64,000 bases of DNA from Desulfovibrio sp. A2 (GTDB lineage: Bacteria; Desulfobacterota; Desulfovibrionia; Desulfovibrionales; Desulfovibrionaceae): assembly GCF_000226255.1 (NCBI RefSeq), contig NZ_AGFG01000050.1, positions 218,792 to 282,791 of the forward strand, read 5' to 3'. A program made the position numbers and the translations under genes. Below the pieces are notes generated by a model. It saw only the letters and a list, made by a program, of their open reading frames with translations. It searched no databases and was not told the DNA's origin. Below, in pieces: positions 39,872 to 49,716 of the stretch (its first letter is position 1; each line of letters begins with the position of its first letter).

Positions 39872-40597
39872 ATGAGCCTGCTTTCGTTGCTGTTGTACTG
39901 CGTGGTGGTCACCTTTACGCCGGGGCCCACCAATATCGTCATCCTGTCCATAGCCCAGGGCGAGGGCACGCGCCGGGCGCTGGTGTTTTCGGCCGGGGCG
40001 GCGGCGGCCTTCGCGCTGATGCTGGCGGCATCGGCCGCACTGAACAGCCTGTTGGCGGAGCTGTTGCCCGCCGTGCAACCGGTGCTGCAACGGGTGGGCG
40101 GGGCGTACATGCTGTACCTTGCGTGGAAGGTGTACGGCATGGACGTGGGGCCGAACGTTGGGTCGGACGTGGGGGATGCCCCGGCTTGTGGCACGGGTGG
40201 CCGCGCCGCCCCCGGCGCTGGCGATGACCGGTCGGGCGACCACCCTGGCGTCCGCCCCGGTAGCGGGCCCGATAGCGGGCTCGACCCGCGTTCCGGCCGG
40301 GCGCTGTTCGTCACCGGGTTCCTGATGCAGTTCGTGAACCCCAAGGTGGTCATGTTCACCCTGACGGTGATGCCCAGCTTCGTGGCGCTGGCGCAGGGTT
40401 CGCGGGGCGGCGTGGCGGCCGGGGTGGCGGCGGTGTCGGTGATCGGCTGGGCGGCCTTCGCCGCGTGGGTGGGGTTTGGCGCGTTGCTGCGCCGGTTCCT
40501 TTCGGCGTACCGGCGGGTGGTCAACGTGCTGATGGCCCTGTTCCTGGTATATTGCGCGGTGGCCATGTCCGGCGTGCAGCAGGTGCTGGCGCGGTAA
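39872..40597 (+). CDS. LysE/RhtB-family amino-acid exporter
   Basis: A 241-residue inner-membrane protein starting at the ATG at 39872 (GGGAG ahead). The N-terminal signature TPGPTNIVILSIAQGEG is diagnostic of LysE/RhtB exporters, and FVNPKVVMFTLTVMPSF is the second conserved box. About six helices are expected. The loop between helices 3 and 4 is long and rich in Gly, Asp and Pro (about residues 95-150), an expansion not usual in the family. Members export amino acids such as threonine, homoserine, leucine or lysine. The AraC regulator 35 nt downstream probably controls it. Confidence 0.88.
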   Translation: MSLLSLLLYCVVVTFTPGPTNIVILSIAQGEGTRRALVFSAGAAAAFALMLAASAALNSLLAELLPAVQPVLQRVGGAYMLYLAWKVYGMDVGPNVGSDVGDAPACGTGGRAAPGAGDDRSGDHPGVRPGSGPDSGLDPRSGRALFVTGFLMQFVNPKVVMFTLTVMPSFVALAQGSRGGVAAGVAAVSVIGWAAFAAWVGFGALLRRFLSAYRRVVNVLMALFLVYCAVAMSGVQQVLAR

Positions 40598-40632
40598 CGA
40601 TGTGAGATTTTGGCGGCGGGCGTGGTGAGCGG

Positions 40633-41562
40633 ATGGGAAGCGTGAACACGGATGACAGGACTCGCCCCGACGACGGCGCTACGGGCCGCCCCGCCCTTTC
40701 GGGCGAGCGGTTCGTGTACCGCCGCGCGGCCGGGGTGACGGTGCTGTCCGCCACCATGACCCGCTTTGCCTACAAGCGTCACGCCCACGAGGAATACGCC
40801 CTGGGCGTGACGCAGCGGGGCATCCAGCAGTACCGGCTGAACGGCGCGCAACTGGCCTCGCACCGCAGCGGGGTGATGCTGTTCTCGCCCGAGCAGGCCC
40901 ACGACGGCAACGCGGGCGACAGCGGCGGCATCGACTACGTGATGGTCTACGTGCCGCCCGCCCTGTTCGCCGAGGCCACCGGGCGGCCAGAGGTTGTGCG
41001 CTTCGATGCGCCCATCGTGTACGACGCACGGCTGGCGGCGGTGGTGCTGCGGCTGGCGCACGGCGCGCTGCTGGGCCGTGACGAGGCCCTGACCTCGGAA
41101 CGGCTGCTGCTGGCGGCCGGGCTGGCCACCAGCATGGCCGGGGGGCACGGGACGAAGCGGCAACCGCCCCCGGTGCCCCGGCACGGCGGCGCGGTGCGGC
41201 GCTCCATGGAGATGATCCGCGAGGGTATGGGGGCCACGCTGCGGCTGGACGACGTGTGCCGCGAGGCGGGGCTGTCCAAGTTTCATTTCATCCGGCTGTT
41301 CCGCGACGAAACGGGCATGACGCCCTACCAGTACTTCCTGAACTGCAAGGTGGAACACGCCCGCCACCTGCTGGAAGGCGGGGCCGACACCTACGACGCC
41401 ATGCTGGAATGCGGGTTCTACGATCTGTCGCACCTGAACCGGCACTTCAAGGCCATGTTCGGCACCACGGCCACGGAATACCGGCGGCTGTGGCTGCGCG
41501 CGGGCGGGGAGGCTGCCATACCCGGCGGACTGGGGACGGGGTGCGGGCGCGGGGATGCCTGA
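40633..41562 (+). CDS. AraC-family transcriptional regulator
   Basis: A 309-residue regulator with an N-terminal AraC_binding cupin-like domain (FAYKRHAHEEYALGVTQRG, the usual metal/ligand-lined start) and a C-terminal double helix-turn-helix: LDDVCREAGLSKFHFIRLFR and then DAMLECGFYDLSHLNRHFKA. It follows the LysE exporter in the same direction, a common pairing in which the regulator senses the exported amino acid. The ligand is unknown. Confidence 0.9.
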   Translation: MGSVNTDDRTRPDDGATGRPALSGERFVYRRAAGVTVLSATMTRFAYKRHAHEEYALGVTQRGIQQYRLNGAQLASHRSGVMLFSPEQAHDGNAGDSGGIDYVMVYVPPALFAEATGRPEVVRFDAPIVYDARLAAVVLRLAHGALLGRDEALTSERLLLAAGLATSMAGGHGTKRQPPPVPRHGGAVRRSMEMIREGMGATLRLDDVCREAGLSKFHFIRLFRDETGMTPYQYFLNCKVEHARHLLEGGADTYDAMLECGFYDLSHLNRHFKAMFGTTATEYRRLWLRAGGEAAIPGGLGTGCGRGDA

Positions 41563-41670
41563 CCGTCAAGCGGGCGGCGCAGGCGCTGTCGCAGGCGCTG
41601 ACGGGCCGACGTGCCTTGCCCCGGAAGACTGCTCCGGGCTGTTTCGCTGAAACGACGGTGCACGGCCATG

Positions 41671-41699
41671 AAAAAAGGGCAGGTCATGGACCTGCCCTT
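41671..41699 (-). terminator. Rho-independent terminator of the amphi-Trp gene
   Basis: A perfect 9-bp stem (GGGCAGGTC with GACCTGCCC, loop ATG, 41677-41697) with a six-A run to its left, read as U6 on the minus strand, ends the gene whose stop is at 41733. Confidence 0.85.
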
Positions 41700-41732
41700 G
41701 TGCGTTGCTGTGTGTTTCGCGCGGGCGAGAGG

Positions 41733-42281
41733 CTATTCTTCGGACGCGTCGCCCTTGTCCTTCTTCGGCTTGTCCTTCTTGCCACCTTTCCCGGCCTTGG
41801 CGTCTTTCGAGGACTTTTCGGACTTACCGCCCTTCTCGGGCTTGGATTTCTTTTCCGCCTTGTCCTTCTTCCTGTCCTCGGCGGGCTTCTCGTCCTTGTG
41901 GTCCCTGGCCTTGGCCTTCGCGGGCTTGTCGGCCTTCTTCAGGGCCACGTCCAGGTCGATGTCGCCAACCTCTTCCACGTCGGCGCAGCCAAGGGGGGCC
42001 AGGTGGTCGCGGCCGGGCAGATTGGCCACCTCGTCGCAGGCGGCCACGGTTTCATCGTCGGGGATGCGCCAGGAAACTTCGATCATGAACTTGCCCCGCC
42101 CGTCGCGCACCTTGGCTTCCACGTCCACGTCCACGGCTTCGGGCGGGTTGAGCACCAGCGTCTCGTCGCCCTTCTGGACCTTCAGGCAGCGTTCCTTCAG
42201 CCCCTCGGCCAGCGCCTCGACGACGCCCGCCGCGTCCGCGCAGAGCAGCCGGGTACTCAGGGATATCTTCTGCTTTTCCAT
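41733..42281 (-). CDS. Amphi-Trp domain protein with Lys-rich tail
   Basis: A 182-residue protein. The first ~95 residues resemble the small amphi-Trp domain: a helix (AAGVVEALAEGLKERCLKV), then strands ending KFMIEVSWRIPDD with the family's Trp. From about residue 115 the protein is a low-complexity Lys/Ala/Glu/Asp tail, probably disordered and able to bind nucleic acid or acidic surfaces. The function of the family is not known. It is a single-gene unit with its own terminator. Confidence 0.7.
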   Translation of the reverse strand: MEKQKISLSTRLLCADAAGVVEALAEGLKERCLKVQKGDETLVLNPPEAVDVDVEAKVRDGRGKFMIEVSWRIPDDETVAACDEVANLPGRDHLAPLGCADVEEVGDIDLDVALKKADKPAKAKARDHKDEKPAEDRKKDKAEKKSKPEKGGKSEKSSKDAKAGKGGKKDKPKKDKGDASEE

Positions 42282-42428
42282 GGGGCACCTCCGTGGTGCG
42301 GTTTGTCGTCCTTATCGACTATGCGGCGGCCGTGACCACCCGTCAAGGCCGGGAAATTCAAAGCAAGTGCGTCGTGCGGTGCGAGTTTTGGGGGGATTCA
42401 GAAGGCAGGTAATCGCGCCTGCATATTA

Positions 42429-42497
42429 CCCCCAAATAAAAAGTTTGGGGGGGAGGGGGCCGGGGAGGGAGACCCTTTTTAAAGGGTCCCCTCCCCG
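42429..42497. terminator. Pair of strong hairpins downstream of the response-regulator gene
   Basis: Stem CCCCCAAA/TTTGGGGG (42429-42436 with 42444-42451) is followed by a longer stem, CCGGGGAGGG...GACCCTTT against AAAGGGTCCCCTCCCCGG (42460-42497). They lie 20 nt past the stop of the minus-strand regulator and probably terminate it. Pieces of similar sequence recur inside the helicase gene. Confidence 0.65.
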
Positions 42498-42517
42498 GAA
42501 ATCTTTTTCAACGGACT

Positions 42518-43897
42518 CTAGTGCCCCGTGATATTGTATTTCTTCAGCTTGTACTGCAGCAGGCTTTTGGAGATGGCGAGCAGCTCGGCGGCTTTCACCT
42601 GCACGAAGTCGGCGCGGACCAGGGCGCGGCGGATGAGGGCGGCTTCGATGCGCTCCAGGGTGTCGGCCAGGTCCAGCTGCACGGGCAAGAGGTCCACGGC
42701 GCTTTTGAGCTGGGATTCTTCGTCGCGCAGTTCGGGGGGCAGGTCATCCACGCGGATGGTGTCGCCGGAAACGAGCACCAGGCAGCGTTCCACCACGTTC
42801 TGGAGCTGGCGGATGTTGCCGGGCCATTCGTAGCCGGTCATGTAGTCCAGGGCTTCGGGGGTGAAGGTCTTGGGGGTCACGCCGTTCTCGCGGGCCAGTT
42901 TGTCCACGAAGTGGGCCACCAGCAGGGGGATGTCCTCGCGGCGTTCGCGCAGGGGGGGCAGGGCGATGTGCACCACGTTCAGGCGGTAGAACAGGTCCTC
43001 GCGAAAGTTGCCCTTTTCCACCTCTTCCTGAAGGTTCTTGTTGGTGGCGGCAACGATGCGGATGTCCACCTCCACCTCTTCGGTGCCGCCCACGCGCTCG
43101 AAGCGGCGTTCCTGCAACACGCGCAGCAGCTTGACCTGAAGCTCGGGGGTCAGCTCGCCGATTTCGTCCAGAAACAGGGTGCCGCCGCCCGCCTGCTCGA
43201 AGCGGCCCCGGCGCATGGCCACGGCCCCGGTGAACGACCCCTTCTCGTGGCCGAACAGTTCGCTTTCCAGCACGCCGGGGTTGAGGGCCATGCAGTTGAC
43301 CGAGACGAACGGCCCCTTGTTGCGGGGCGACGAAAAGTGGATGGCCCGCGCCACCAGTTCCTTGCCGGTGCCCGATTCGCCGGAAATGAGCACCGTGGAG
43401 CGGCTGGGCGCGGCACGGTCGACCATGCTCAGGGTTTCGCGGATGGCCCGGCTTTTGCCGATGATCTGGTGCATGCCGTAGCGTTCTTCCAGATTTTCGC
43501 GCAGCACGCGGTACTGGCGGTGCATGCGCGAAAGCTCTGCCGCGTTGTGCACGGACAGCAGCAGTTCGTCGTTGGAGAACGGCTTGGTGATGTAGTCGAA
43601 CGCGCCGTACTTCATGACCTCGACCGCGCTTTCGATGGAGCCGAAGGCGGTCATGATCAGCACGGGGATGTGCGGCCAGTTCTTCTTGACCTGTTCCAGC
43701 ACCTCGCGTCCGGTGATCTTCGGCATCTTCATGTCGGTGATGATGACGTCGACTTCCGATTCCTCGAGAAAGGCAAGGCCGGTCTCCGGGTCGTTGAGCG
43801 CGGTGACGGTGTAGCCCGCGTCGGAGAGCAGGGCTTCGAGCACGAGCAGGTAGTTCTTCTCGTCGTCGAGCACGAGCAGATGCGTCTTTTCGTTCAT
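42518..43897 (-). CDS. NtrC-family sigma-54-dependent response regulator
   Basis: A 459-residue protein: a receiver domain (phospho-acceptor D55 in VIITDMKMP, conserved KPFS), a central AAA+ domain (Walker A GESGTGKE; GSFTGA loop in place of GAFTGA; Walker B GGGTLFLDEIGEL; R-finger region FREDLFYRLNV), and a Fis-type helix-turn-helix at the C-terminus (VQVKAAELLAISKSLLQYKL). It activates promoters with sigma-54 RNA polymerase. It lies downstream of its likely kinase with a 192-bp gap. Target genes cannot be told; no sigma-54 site was recognised in the window. Confidence 0.93.
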   Translation of the reverse strand: MNEKTHLLVLDDEKNYLLVLEALLSDAGYTVTALNDPETGLAFLEESEVDVIITDMKMPKITGREVLEQVKKNWPHIPVLIMTAFGSIESAVEVMKYGAFDYITKPFSNDELLLSVHNAAELSRMHRQYRVLRENLEERYGMHQIIGKSRAIRETLSMVDRAAPSRSTVLISGESGTGKELVARAIHFSSPRNKGPFVSVNCMALNPGVLESELFGHEKGSFTGAVAMRRGRFEQAGGGTLFLDEIGELTPELQVKLLRVLQERRFERVGGTEEVEVDIRIVAATNKNLQEEVEKGNFREDLFYRLNVVHIALPPLRERREDIPLLVAHFVDKLARENGVTPKTFTPEALDYMTGYEWPGNIRQLQNVVERCLVLVSGDTIRVDDLPPELRDEESQLKSAVDLLPVQLDLADTLERIEAALIRRALVRADFVQVKAAELLAISKSLLQYKLKKYNITGH

Positions 43898-44089
43898 GGC
43901 GATTCCGGTTGCGGTGTCGGGATGCCGGGGCCGCGCGGAGGCGGCGGGGCGGCGGTGCTACGGGGAAGCCCAAGGGACAGAAATAGGGCCGGAAGGCCGC
44001 GCGCGCAAGCGGCCAGACGGGTATTGGCGCAGATCGGCCGGTGTGGCGGCGCTGAATGTGCTGCGGGCCGCGTGCCCGCGCCGCTCCGG

Positions 44090-45532
44090 CTATTCCGTGC
44101 GCAGGGGCAGGCGCACGTACACCACGGCCCCGCCTTCGGGCGCGTTGTCGATGCGCAGGCTGCCGCCGTGGCTGGTGATGATGGAGTTGACGATGGGCAG
44201 GCCAAGGCCGGTGCCGTCGTCCTTGGTGGTGAAGAACGGGTCCATCAGCCGTTCGCGGTCGGCCGGGTCGAAGCCCGGGCCGCTGTCGCGGAAGGCGAAT
44301 TCCGCCTCGTCGCCGTCGCGGCGGGCCGTCACCGTCACCGTGCCGGGGCCGTCCATGGCCTGCAACGCGTTGGTCATGATGTTGTAGAACGCGCGGTACA
44401 AGAGGTCCGCGTCGCCGGAAACGGTGATGCCCGGCTCCGCCTCGCGGGCCACGGCGACCTCGCGACGGGCCAGTTCCCCTTCCAGAAAGCCCAGCACGCG
44501 GTCGAGCACCCCGTCGGTTTCCACCGGGTCCTGCCGGGGCTGGCGGGGGCGGGCGTAGTCCAGAAAGTCGTTCACCGTCTGGCTGAGGCGCTTGGCCTCG
44601 TCGTAGATGGCCTGCAGGATGCGCGCGGTGACCGGGTCCGAACTGCTGGGGCGTTTCAGCAGCAGCTCCGCGCTGGAGCGGATGATGCCCAGCGGGTTGC
44701 GGATTTCGTGGGCGATGCTGGCCACCACCCGGCCCATGCCAGCCAGCTTTTCGTGCTGGTGCAGTTCCCGCTCCAGGCGTTGCTTTTCCTGCATGCGTTC
44801 GGCCATCACCCGTTCGGCCCGGCGGATGAACACCAGCAGCATGCCGAACAGCACCAGCGAGGAAAGGCTGGCCGTGCCGATGATCAGCCACTGGAAGGCG
44901 ATGATGGCCCGGGTGTCGTTGGTGATGTCCTGGGTCATCTCCAGCATGCCCATGATGGGGCCGTCGTCGTCATCGTCGATGCGGCCCAGGCGGCCTTCCA
45001 CGCGCAGCGGGTAGATGGTGCGCAGGATGAAGCTGCCCGGCTCCAGCCGGGGGGTGAACAGAGCCCGCCAGAACGAGATGTCCGCGTCGATGCTGTAGCT
45101 GGGGGCCTCGTCGCGCAAGGCCGCGGCCACGTCGGGGCCGGCCAGGTCGGCCCGGCCCAGGTCCGCGCGGTCGGTGGAATACGACACGATCTTGGCGTGG
45201 TCGTAGATGCGCACCCGCGAAACCTGCAACCCGTGGATCACCGACTGCACCAATTGATCCAGCCGCTCGTACTGCACGGGCTGGCGCAGGGCGATGCGCC
45301 CCGCGCCCATCAGCGTGGGCAGGGTGAAGCGCCGGTAAATCTGGTGGTTCAGGTTTTCGGCCAGCAGCGAGGCGAATTCCTGCTGCTTGCGGAACATGGT
45401 GTTGCGCGCCGAATCGGTGATGACCACGGACATCACGATGCTGGACGCCAGGATGAGCACCAGCGACACCCACGACAGGAAGCGGGCGAAGCCGAAGGGC
45501 AGCCCCCCCGGCAGTTCGAAGCGACGCGGCAC
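44090..45532 (-). CDS. Membrane sensor histidine kinase
   Basis: A 480-residue kinase read from a GTG four bases after the isomerase stop. Two membrane helices (about 15-37 and 230-252) flank a ~190-residue periplasmic sensor region without a family I recognise. Then come a dimerisation/phosphotransfer domain with the acceptor His in SIAHEIRNPLG and a catalytic domain with the N, G1 and G2 boxes (NIMTNALQAM, DSGPGFDP, GTGLGLPIV). It is of the NtrB/ZraS-like class and is the probable partner of the sigma-54 regulator just downstream. Confidence 0.92.
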   Translation of the reverse strand: MPRRFELPGGLPFGFARFLSWVSLVLILASSIVMSVVITDSARNTMFRKQQEFASLLAENLNHQIYRRFTLPTLMGAGRIALRQPVQYERLDQLVQSVIHGLQVSRVRIYDHAKIVSYSTDRADLGRADLAGPDVAAALRDEAPSYSIDADISFWRALFTPRLEPGSFILRTIYPLRVEGRLGRIDDDDDGPIMGMLEMTQDITNDTRAIIAFQWLIIGTASLSSLVLFGMLLVFIRRAERVMAERMQEKQRLERELHQHEKLAGMGRVVASIAHEIRNPLGIIRSSAELLLKRPSSSDPVTARILQAIYDEAKRLSQTVNDFLDYARPRQPRQDPVETDGVLDRVLGFLEGELARREVAVAREAEPGITVSGDADLLYRAFYNIMTNALQAMDGPGTVTVTARRDGDEAEFAFRDSGPGFDPADRERLMDPFFTTKDDGTGLGLPIVNSIITSHGGSLRIDNAPEGGAVVYVRLPLRTE

Positions 45533-45535
45533 CGG

Positions 45536-46897
45536 CTAGAACTCCTGCGACTGCTCGGCCCGGCCGAGGAAGGCGGCAAGGTCCGCATCTTCCGCCGGGT
45601 ATCCGGGCGCGCCCAGGCGGGCGTTGGCGAGGCGCTTGCCAAGCTCCACGGCGGGCTGGTCCAGCGGGTTGATGTTCATGAGCCAGCCGGTGAACAGGGT
45701 GGTCAGTTCCAGCAGGCCCATCAGGCGGCCCGCCGCGGCCTCGTCCGTGTCGCCCATGCGCAGCTCCACGAGGGGCGTGCCCTGCTTGGCGAGGGCCATG
45801 CGGGTGCCCAGGCCCTCGGCGTCCAGCAGCTCGCCGAAGCGGCGGCCCTTCAGGAAGGCCCACTTGTCCGGCAGGTCGTCCGGGAAGGGGCGGCCCTGCG
45901 GCAGGCCGGGGCTGGTCAGGAACAGGCAGCCCTTGTCGCGCGGCCCGTCCAGAAACATCTGCTGCAGGGAATGCTGGTCGGTCACGCCCACGGCGGGCAA
46001 GGGCATGGTGCCCTTGCCTTCCTTGCCCAGGCTTTCGGCCCACAGCTGGGCGAACCACGGGCCGAACGGGGCCCACAGCGGCACGTAGCAGAAGAAGATG
46101 AGCTGCGAATACCCGGCATCGGCCAGGGCCATGTTCCACAGGGCCAGCCGCCACGCGGGGTGGCCGGGCAGGGCGCGGGCCGGGTCTGCCACCAGGTCCG
46201 CCCCGGCGGCCAGCGCGCCGTCGAGCAGCCCGCGCCAGTTCAGGCCCAGGAACGCGGCGGGCACGAGGCCCACGGCGGAGAGCACGGAATAACGGCCGCC
46301 CAGGTGGTCGGGCACGGGCAGCGCGGGCAGGCCCGCGGCGTTCGCTTCCTGCCGCAGGAAACCGGCCTTTTCGTCGGTGACCACCAGCATGTGCTCGCGC
46401 CAGGCGCTGCCCAGGGCGGATTGCAGCCACTGCTTGGCCAGGAAGTATTGCGCCAGGGTCTCGATGGTGCCGCCCGACTTGCTGACGGCCACCACGATGG
46501 TCTGTTCCGGCGGCAGGCTGGCGAACCACGCCTCCATGGTGCCCGCGTCCACGTTGTCGGCTATCCACAGCCACGGGCCGTCGTGGCCGGGCCGGTCCTG
46601 CTGCGGAAAGAACGCCCGTTGCAGCGCCCGCGCGCCCAGCGCGGAACCGCCGATGCCCAGCAGCACCATGTGGCGGTAGCGGGACAGGGTGGGCTGCAGG
46701 GCGGCAAGCCCGGCGACGAGCGCATCGCGGTAGGGCATGTCGATGAACGGCAGGTGCCCGGCGGCCAGTTCCGCCTTCAGGCGGTGGGCCAGCTCGCCCT
46801 TGTGCAGGTCGTGCTGGGCGGTGGCGTCGGGGGCCAGGCGGCCCAGCGGCGCGGCGGGCCAGGCGTTGGTCCAGTCGAGGCGGTGGGGCTGGGGCAT
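45536..46897 (-). CDS. pgi: Glucose-6-phosphate isomerase
   Basis: A 453-residue enzyme interconverting glucose-6-phosphate and fructose-6-phosphate. The ATG at 46895-46897 has AAGGAG seven bases ahead; the ATG six bases earlier is too close to it. Visible landmarks are LLGIGGSALGARAL, VVAVSKSGGTIETLAQ (the SKSGGT phosphate site), and the C-terminal region TGWLMNINPLDQPAVELGK. The length fits the shorter bacterial form. It heads a unit with the histidine kinase (4-nt gap), so transcription is probably shared, but no functional link is obvious. Confidence 0.93.
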   Translation of the reverse strand: MPQPHRLDWTNAWPAAPLGRLAPDATAQHDLHKGELAHRLKAELAAGHLPFIDMPYRDALVAGLAALQPTLSRYRHMVLLGIGGSALGARALQRAFFPQQDRPGHDGPWLWIADNVDAGTMEAWFASLPPEQTIVVAVSKSGGTIETLAQYFLAKQWLQSALGSAWREHMLVVTDEKAGFLRQEANAAGLPALPVPDHLGGRYSVLSAVGLVPAAFLGLNWRGLLDGALAAGADLVADPARALPGHPAWRLALWNMALADAGYSQLIFFCYVPLWAPFGPWFAQLWAESLGKEGKGTMPLPAVGVTDQHSLQQMFLDGPRDKGCLFLTSPGLPQGRPFPDDLPDKWAFLKGRRFGELLDAEGLGTRMALAKQGTPLVELRMGDTDEAAAGRLMGLLELTTLFTGWLMNINPLDQPAVELGKRLANARLGAPGYPAEDADLAAFLGRAEQSQEF

Positions 46898-47156
46898 GGT
46901 CATGCTCCTTGCGGGCCGGAGAGAAGGCCCATGGCGTGCGTGCCGGTGGTGCGCGGCGGGGCCGTGCGGGGCGCGACGTGAAATTTCGTGGCTGCCGTGC
47001 CCCCGCGCGGGCGGGGCCAGCGAAGCGGCGGCATGCCCCGGCCGGTCGCGTGCGCGAGCCGCGCGGGACATGCCGCCGTCATATCGTACTTTTCAGCGAA
47101 GGGCGAGGCCGGTGCGGCGCGTGGGTGCATGCCCGCGCCAGCATTTTCCCAAACGA

Positions 47157-47331
47157 GGATTTTCGTCCGTTGGCAAGGAAAACGAGCCTGCCATGAGGGA
47201 GTATACTCTTATCGTATTCGACCGACATGGCAGGCGAAGTTTGACCGCGTTGCGCACGATGCCCGTATGGTTCGCAAGCTCACCTAACGGGCACGCTTCG
47301 CGCCCTTCGGGTCGGTCAGCCAACGGGCGAA
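47157..47331. repeat. Structured intergenic repeat, copy A
   Basis: The element has terminal inverted repeats (TTTTCGTCCGTTGGC on the left; GCCAACGGGCGAAAA on the right) and an inner stem GCCTGCCATG/CATGGCAGGC around a conserved loop with GAGTATACTC. It matches copy B at 53988-54112 in reverse orientation, apart from ~65 extra bases containing the 22-bp block 47269-47290 that also occurs in the helicase gene. It ends 13 nt from the stop of the aminotransferase gene. Confidence 0.85.
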
Positions 47332-47344
47332 AAGACCGTTTGGG

Positions 47345-48517
47345 CTAGCCGAAAAGAACCTTCGCCACCTTGTCCAGCGCGATCATCAGCGTGTCGTCGG
47401 ACACCGCGTACGAGAAGCGCAGGCAGGCGTCGTCGCCAAAGGCCGCGCCCGGCACCAGCGCCACGTTGGCCTGTTCCATGATGTGGGTGCACAGGCTGGC
47501 AGAGTCGGGCAGGGCCGGGGTGAACAGGGCGCGCATGTCCGCGAACAGGTAGAACGCGCCGTCGGGCTTGGGGCAGACCACGCCCGGCCACGCGGAGACG
47601 ATGGCGTGGGCCAGGTCGCGCCTGCGGCGGAAGGCCTTCTTCATGTCCTCCACCGCGTCGTAGGGGCCGGTAAGGGCGGCCAGCGCGGCCTTTTGCGCCA
47701 CCGAGCAGATGTTCGAGGTGGACTGCCCCTGGATCTTGGTCATGGCCTTGATCAGGTCGGGGTGGGCCAGGGTGTAGCCCACGCGCCAGCCGGTCATGGC
47801 GAAGGTCTTGGCCAGGCCGTTGACCACCGCCACGTTCTCGGGGTGGCGCGCCCACCAGTCGCACACGCTGACGGCCTCGGCCGGTTCGTAGACGAGGCGG
47901 TCGTAGATTTCGTCCGAGATCACGAACAGGTCGCGCGCGATGGCCCATTCCATGATGGCGTCGGTTTCCGCGCGGGTATAGCAGGCCCCCGTGGGGTTGG
48001 ACGGCGAGTTCAGCAACAGCACGCGGGTCTTGGGGGTGACGGCGCGGTCCAGCTCTTCGGGCGTGACCTTGAAGCCGCGCTCCGCCGGGGACGCCACGAA
48101 CACCGGCACGCCGCCCGCCAGTTCCACCAGGGCGGGGTAGCTCACCCAGTACGGGGCGGGCACCAGAACCTCGTCACCGGGGTTGAGCAGGCACTGGAAA
48201 AGATTGTACAAAGCCTGTTTGCCGCCGTTGGTGACCACCGTGGCCTCCATGGGGGCATCCACCCCGTAGAAGCGCGCGAAGTAGCCGCACACCGCCTGGC
48301 GCAGTGCGGGAATGCCCGGCACCTGCGTGTAGCGGGTGAAGCCTTCGTCGATGGCGGTCTTGGCCGCCTCGCGGACGTGTTCCGGCGTGGGAAAGTCGGG
48401 TTCGCCCACGGCAAGGCTGACCACCTGCACGCCCTTGGCCTTGAGTTCCAGCGCCTTGGCGTTGACGGCCAGAGTGGCCGAGGGCTTGATGCGGGTGAGA
48501 CGGTCGGAGATTCTCAT
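47345..48517 (-). CDS. PLP-dependent class I aminotransferase, aspartate type
   Basis: A 390-residue cytosolic aminotransferase; the ATG at 48515-48517 starts MRISDRLTRIKPSATLAVNA, typical of the AspC/PatA subgroup (type Ib aspartate aminotransferase). The PLP lysine is in NGLAKTFAMTGWRVGY. SNPTGACY and the C-terminal arginine in LRFSYAVSDD bind cofactor and substrate carboxylate. It converts aspartate and 2-oxoglutarate to oxaloacetate and glutamate; some relatives use prephenate or aromatic acids. The frame before the chosen start lacks family sequence. Confidence 0.9.
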   Translation of the reverse strand: MRISDRLTRIKPSATLAVNAKALELKAKGVQVVSLAVGEPDFPTPEHVREAAKTAIDEGFTRYTQVPGIPALRQAVCGYFARFYGVDAPMEATVVTNGGKQALYNLFQCLLNPGDEVLVPAPYWVSYPALVELAGGVPVFVASPAERGFKVTPEELDRAVTPKTRVLLLNSPSNPTGACYTRAETDAIMEWAIARDLFVISDEIYDRLVYEPAEAVSVCDWWARHPENVAVVNGLAKTFAMTGWRVGYTLAHPDLIKAMTKIQGQSTSNICSVAQKAALAALTGPYDAVEDMKKAFRRRRDLAHAIVSAWPGVVCPKPDGAFYLFADMRALFTPALPDSASLCTHIMEQANVALVPGAAFGDDACLRFSYAVSDDTLMIALDKVAKVLFG

Positions 48518-48804
48518 TACGGTGCGTCCTGTTCGCGTGGTATGGTGTGCGAAACCGCCTGGATGCCGAAGACGCAAGGGGTGCGGGCGGCGCGGCGGTC
48601 GCGCATTTGAGGACTGTTCCGGGCGGGGGCATGGGGGCGCGCAATGCGCCGCGCGGGCGCTCCCGTTCTCGGCGGCTGGTTACCAGCTTACGGGACGGCT
48701 GTAAATTGCGGAAACATCAAAGCATACCGGCAGGATGCGCGGGGGTGCGGGCGTGCCGTGCCGCACGGCGCGCGAACAGCGCCAACCTGCTGTAAGGAAA
48801 GACG

Positions 48805-49677
48805 ATGTCAGGGGACGAAACAGGAAGGGGAAGCAGGAAGGGCGCACGGGGAAGCGCCGGGGGATTGGCCGCGCCCCATGTCGGCGGTGGCGGGAGCGGA
48901 AAGGGCAGCGGCGCGATGGCCGAGTGCCTGCCGGGCATGGGCACGGCGGGCTACGGCTCGCCGCTGTTGCCGTTTCCGCCCGGCTGCGTGGTGGGGCGCT
49001 TCGTGCGGCGGGTGAAGCGGTTCAGCGTGGAACTGGAACTGGATGGCGAGTCCCTGTGGGTGCACAGCAACAATTCCGGGTCCATGCTGGGGCTGATGCG
49101 CCCCGGCGCGGCGGTGCTGGCGTCCCCAGCGCCCAACCCCGACCGCAAGCTGAAATACACTCAGGAACTGGTGCGCTGCGACGGCAACGGGCCGCGCGGC
49201 TTCTGGGTGGGGGTGAACACCTCGGTCCCCAACCGGCTGCTGGAGGCGGCCTTCCACGCCGGGCGGCTGCCGTGGGCCGCCGGGTACACCACCCTGCGCC
49301 GCGAGGCCAGGCGCGGCGAAAGCAGGCTGGACGCCCGGCTGGACGGCCCCGGCCTGCCCACCCTGTGGGTGGAGTGCAAGAACGTGACCCTGGTGGAAGA
49401 CGACGTGGCCGCCTTTCCCGATGCCGCCACCGAGCGCGGGGCCAAGCACCTGCGCGAGATGATGGACATCGTGGCGCGCGGCGAACGCGCCGCCGGGTTC
49501 TACCTCATCCAGCGGCCGGACGGACACTGCTTCGGCCCGGCCGACTACATCGACCCGGCCTATGCGGAACTGTTCCACCAGGCCCGCGCGGCGGGCGTGG
49601 AAATTCACCCCCACCGCGCCCTGGTGGGCATGGCGGGGGTGGACATTGGGGACGAGGTGGCGGTGGTGGCTTTTTGA
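48805..49677 (+). CDS. sfsA: SfsA-family protein (sugar fermentation stimulation/nuclease)
   Basis: A 290-residue protein with TAAGGA ahead of its ATG. The SfsA core begins around residue 55 ([16 protein letters not shown]), with [23 protein letters not shown] and the nuclease-like [20 protein letters not shown], where the E-x-K and D residues fit a PD-(D/E)XK site. The first ~45 residues are Gly-rich and not conserved, so the true start may be an internal ATG near residue 38 or 45. It was named for maltose metabolism in E. coli; later work regards it as a DNA/RNA-binding nuclease. Confidence 0.88.
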   Translation: MSGDETGRGSRKGARGSAGGLAAPHVGGGGSGKGSGAMAECLPGMGTAGYGSPLLPFPPGCVVGRFVRRVKRFSVELELDGESLWVHSNNSGSMLGLMRPGAAVLASPAPNPDRKLKYTQELVRCDGNGPRGFWVGVNTSVPNRLLEAAFHAGRLPWAAGYTTLRREARRGESRLDARLDGPGLPTLWVECKNVTLVEDDVAAFPDAATERGAKHLREMMDIVARGERAAGFYLIQRPDGHCFGPADYIDPAYAELFHQARAAGVEIHPHRALVGMAGVDIGDEVAVVAF

Positions 49678-49716
49678 TGACGGATTTGATTGTTTGTGCG
49701 TGAGGCTATTGTTTGT

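Noticed and set aside
40598..40632. A terminator between lysE and the AraC gene
   Set aside because: There is no stem with a T-run in the 35-bp gap; the two genes are probably cotranscribed.
42521..46981. A 1486-residue plus-strand open frame across the regulator, kinase and isomerase genes
   Set aside because: It is antisense to three well-recognised genes and has low-complexity composition; an artefact of codon bias.
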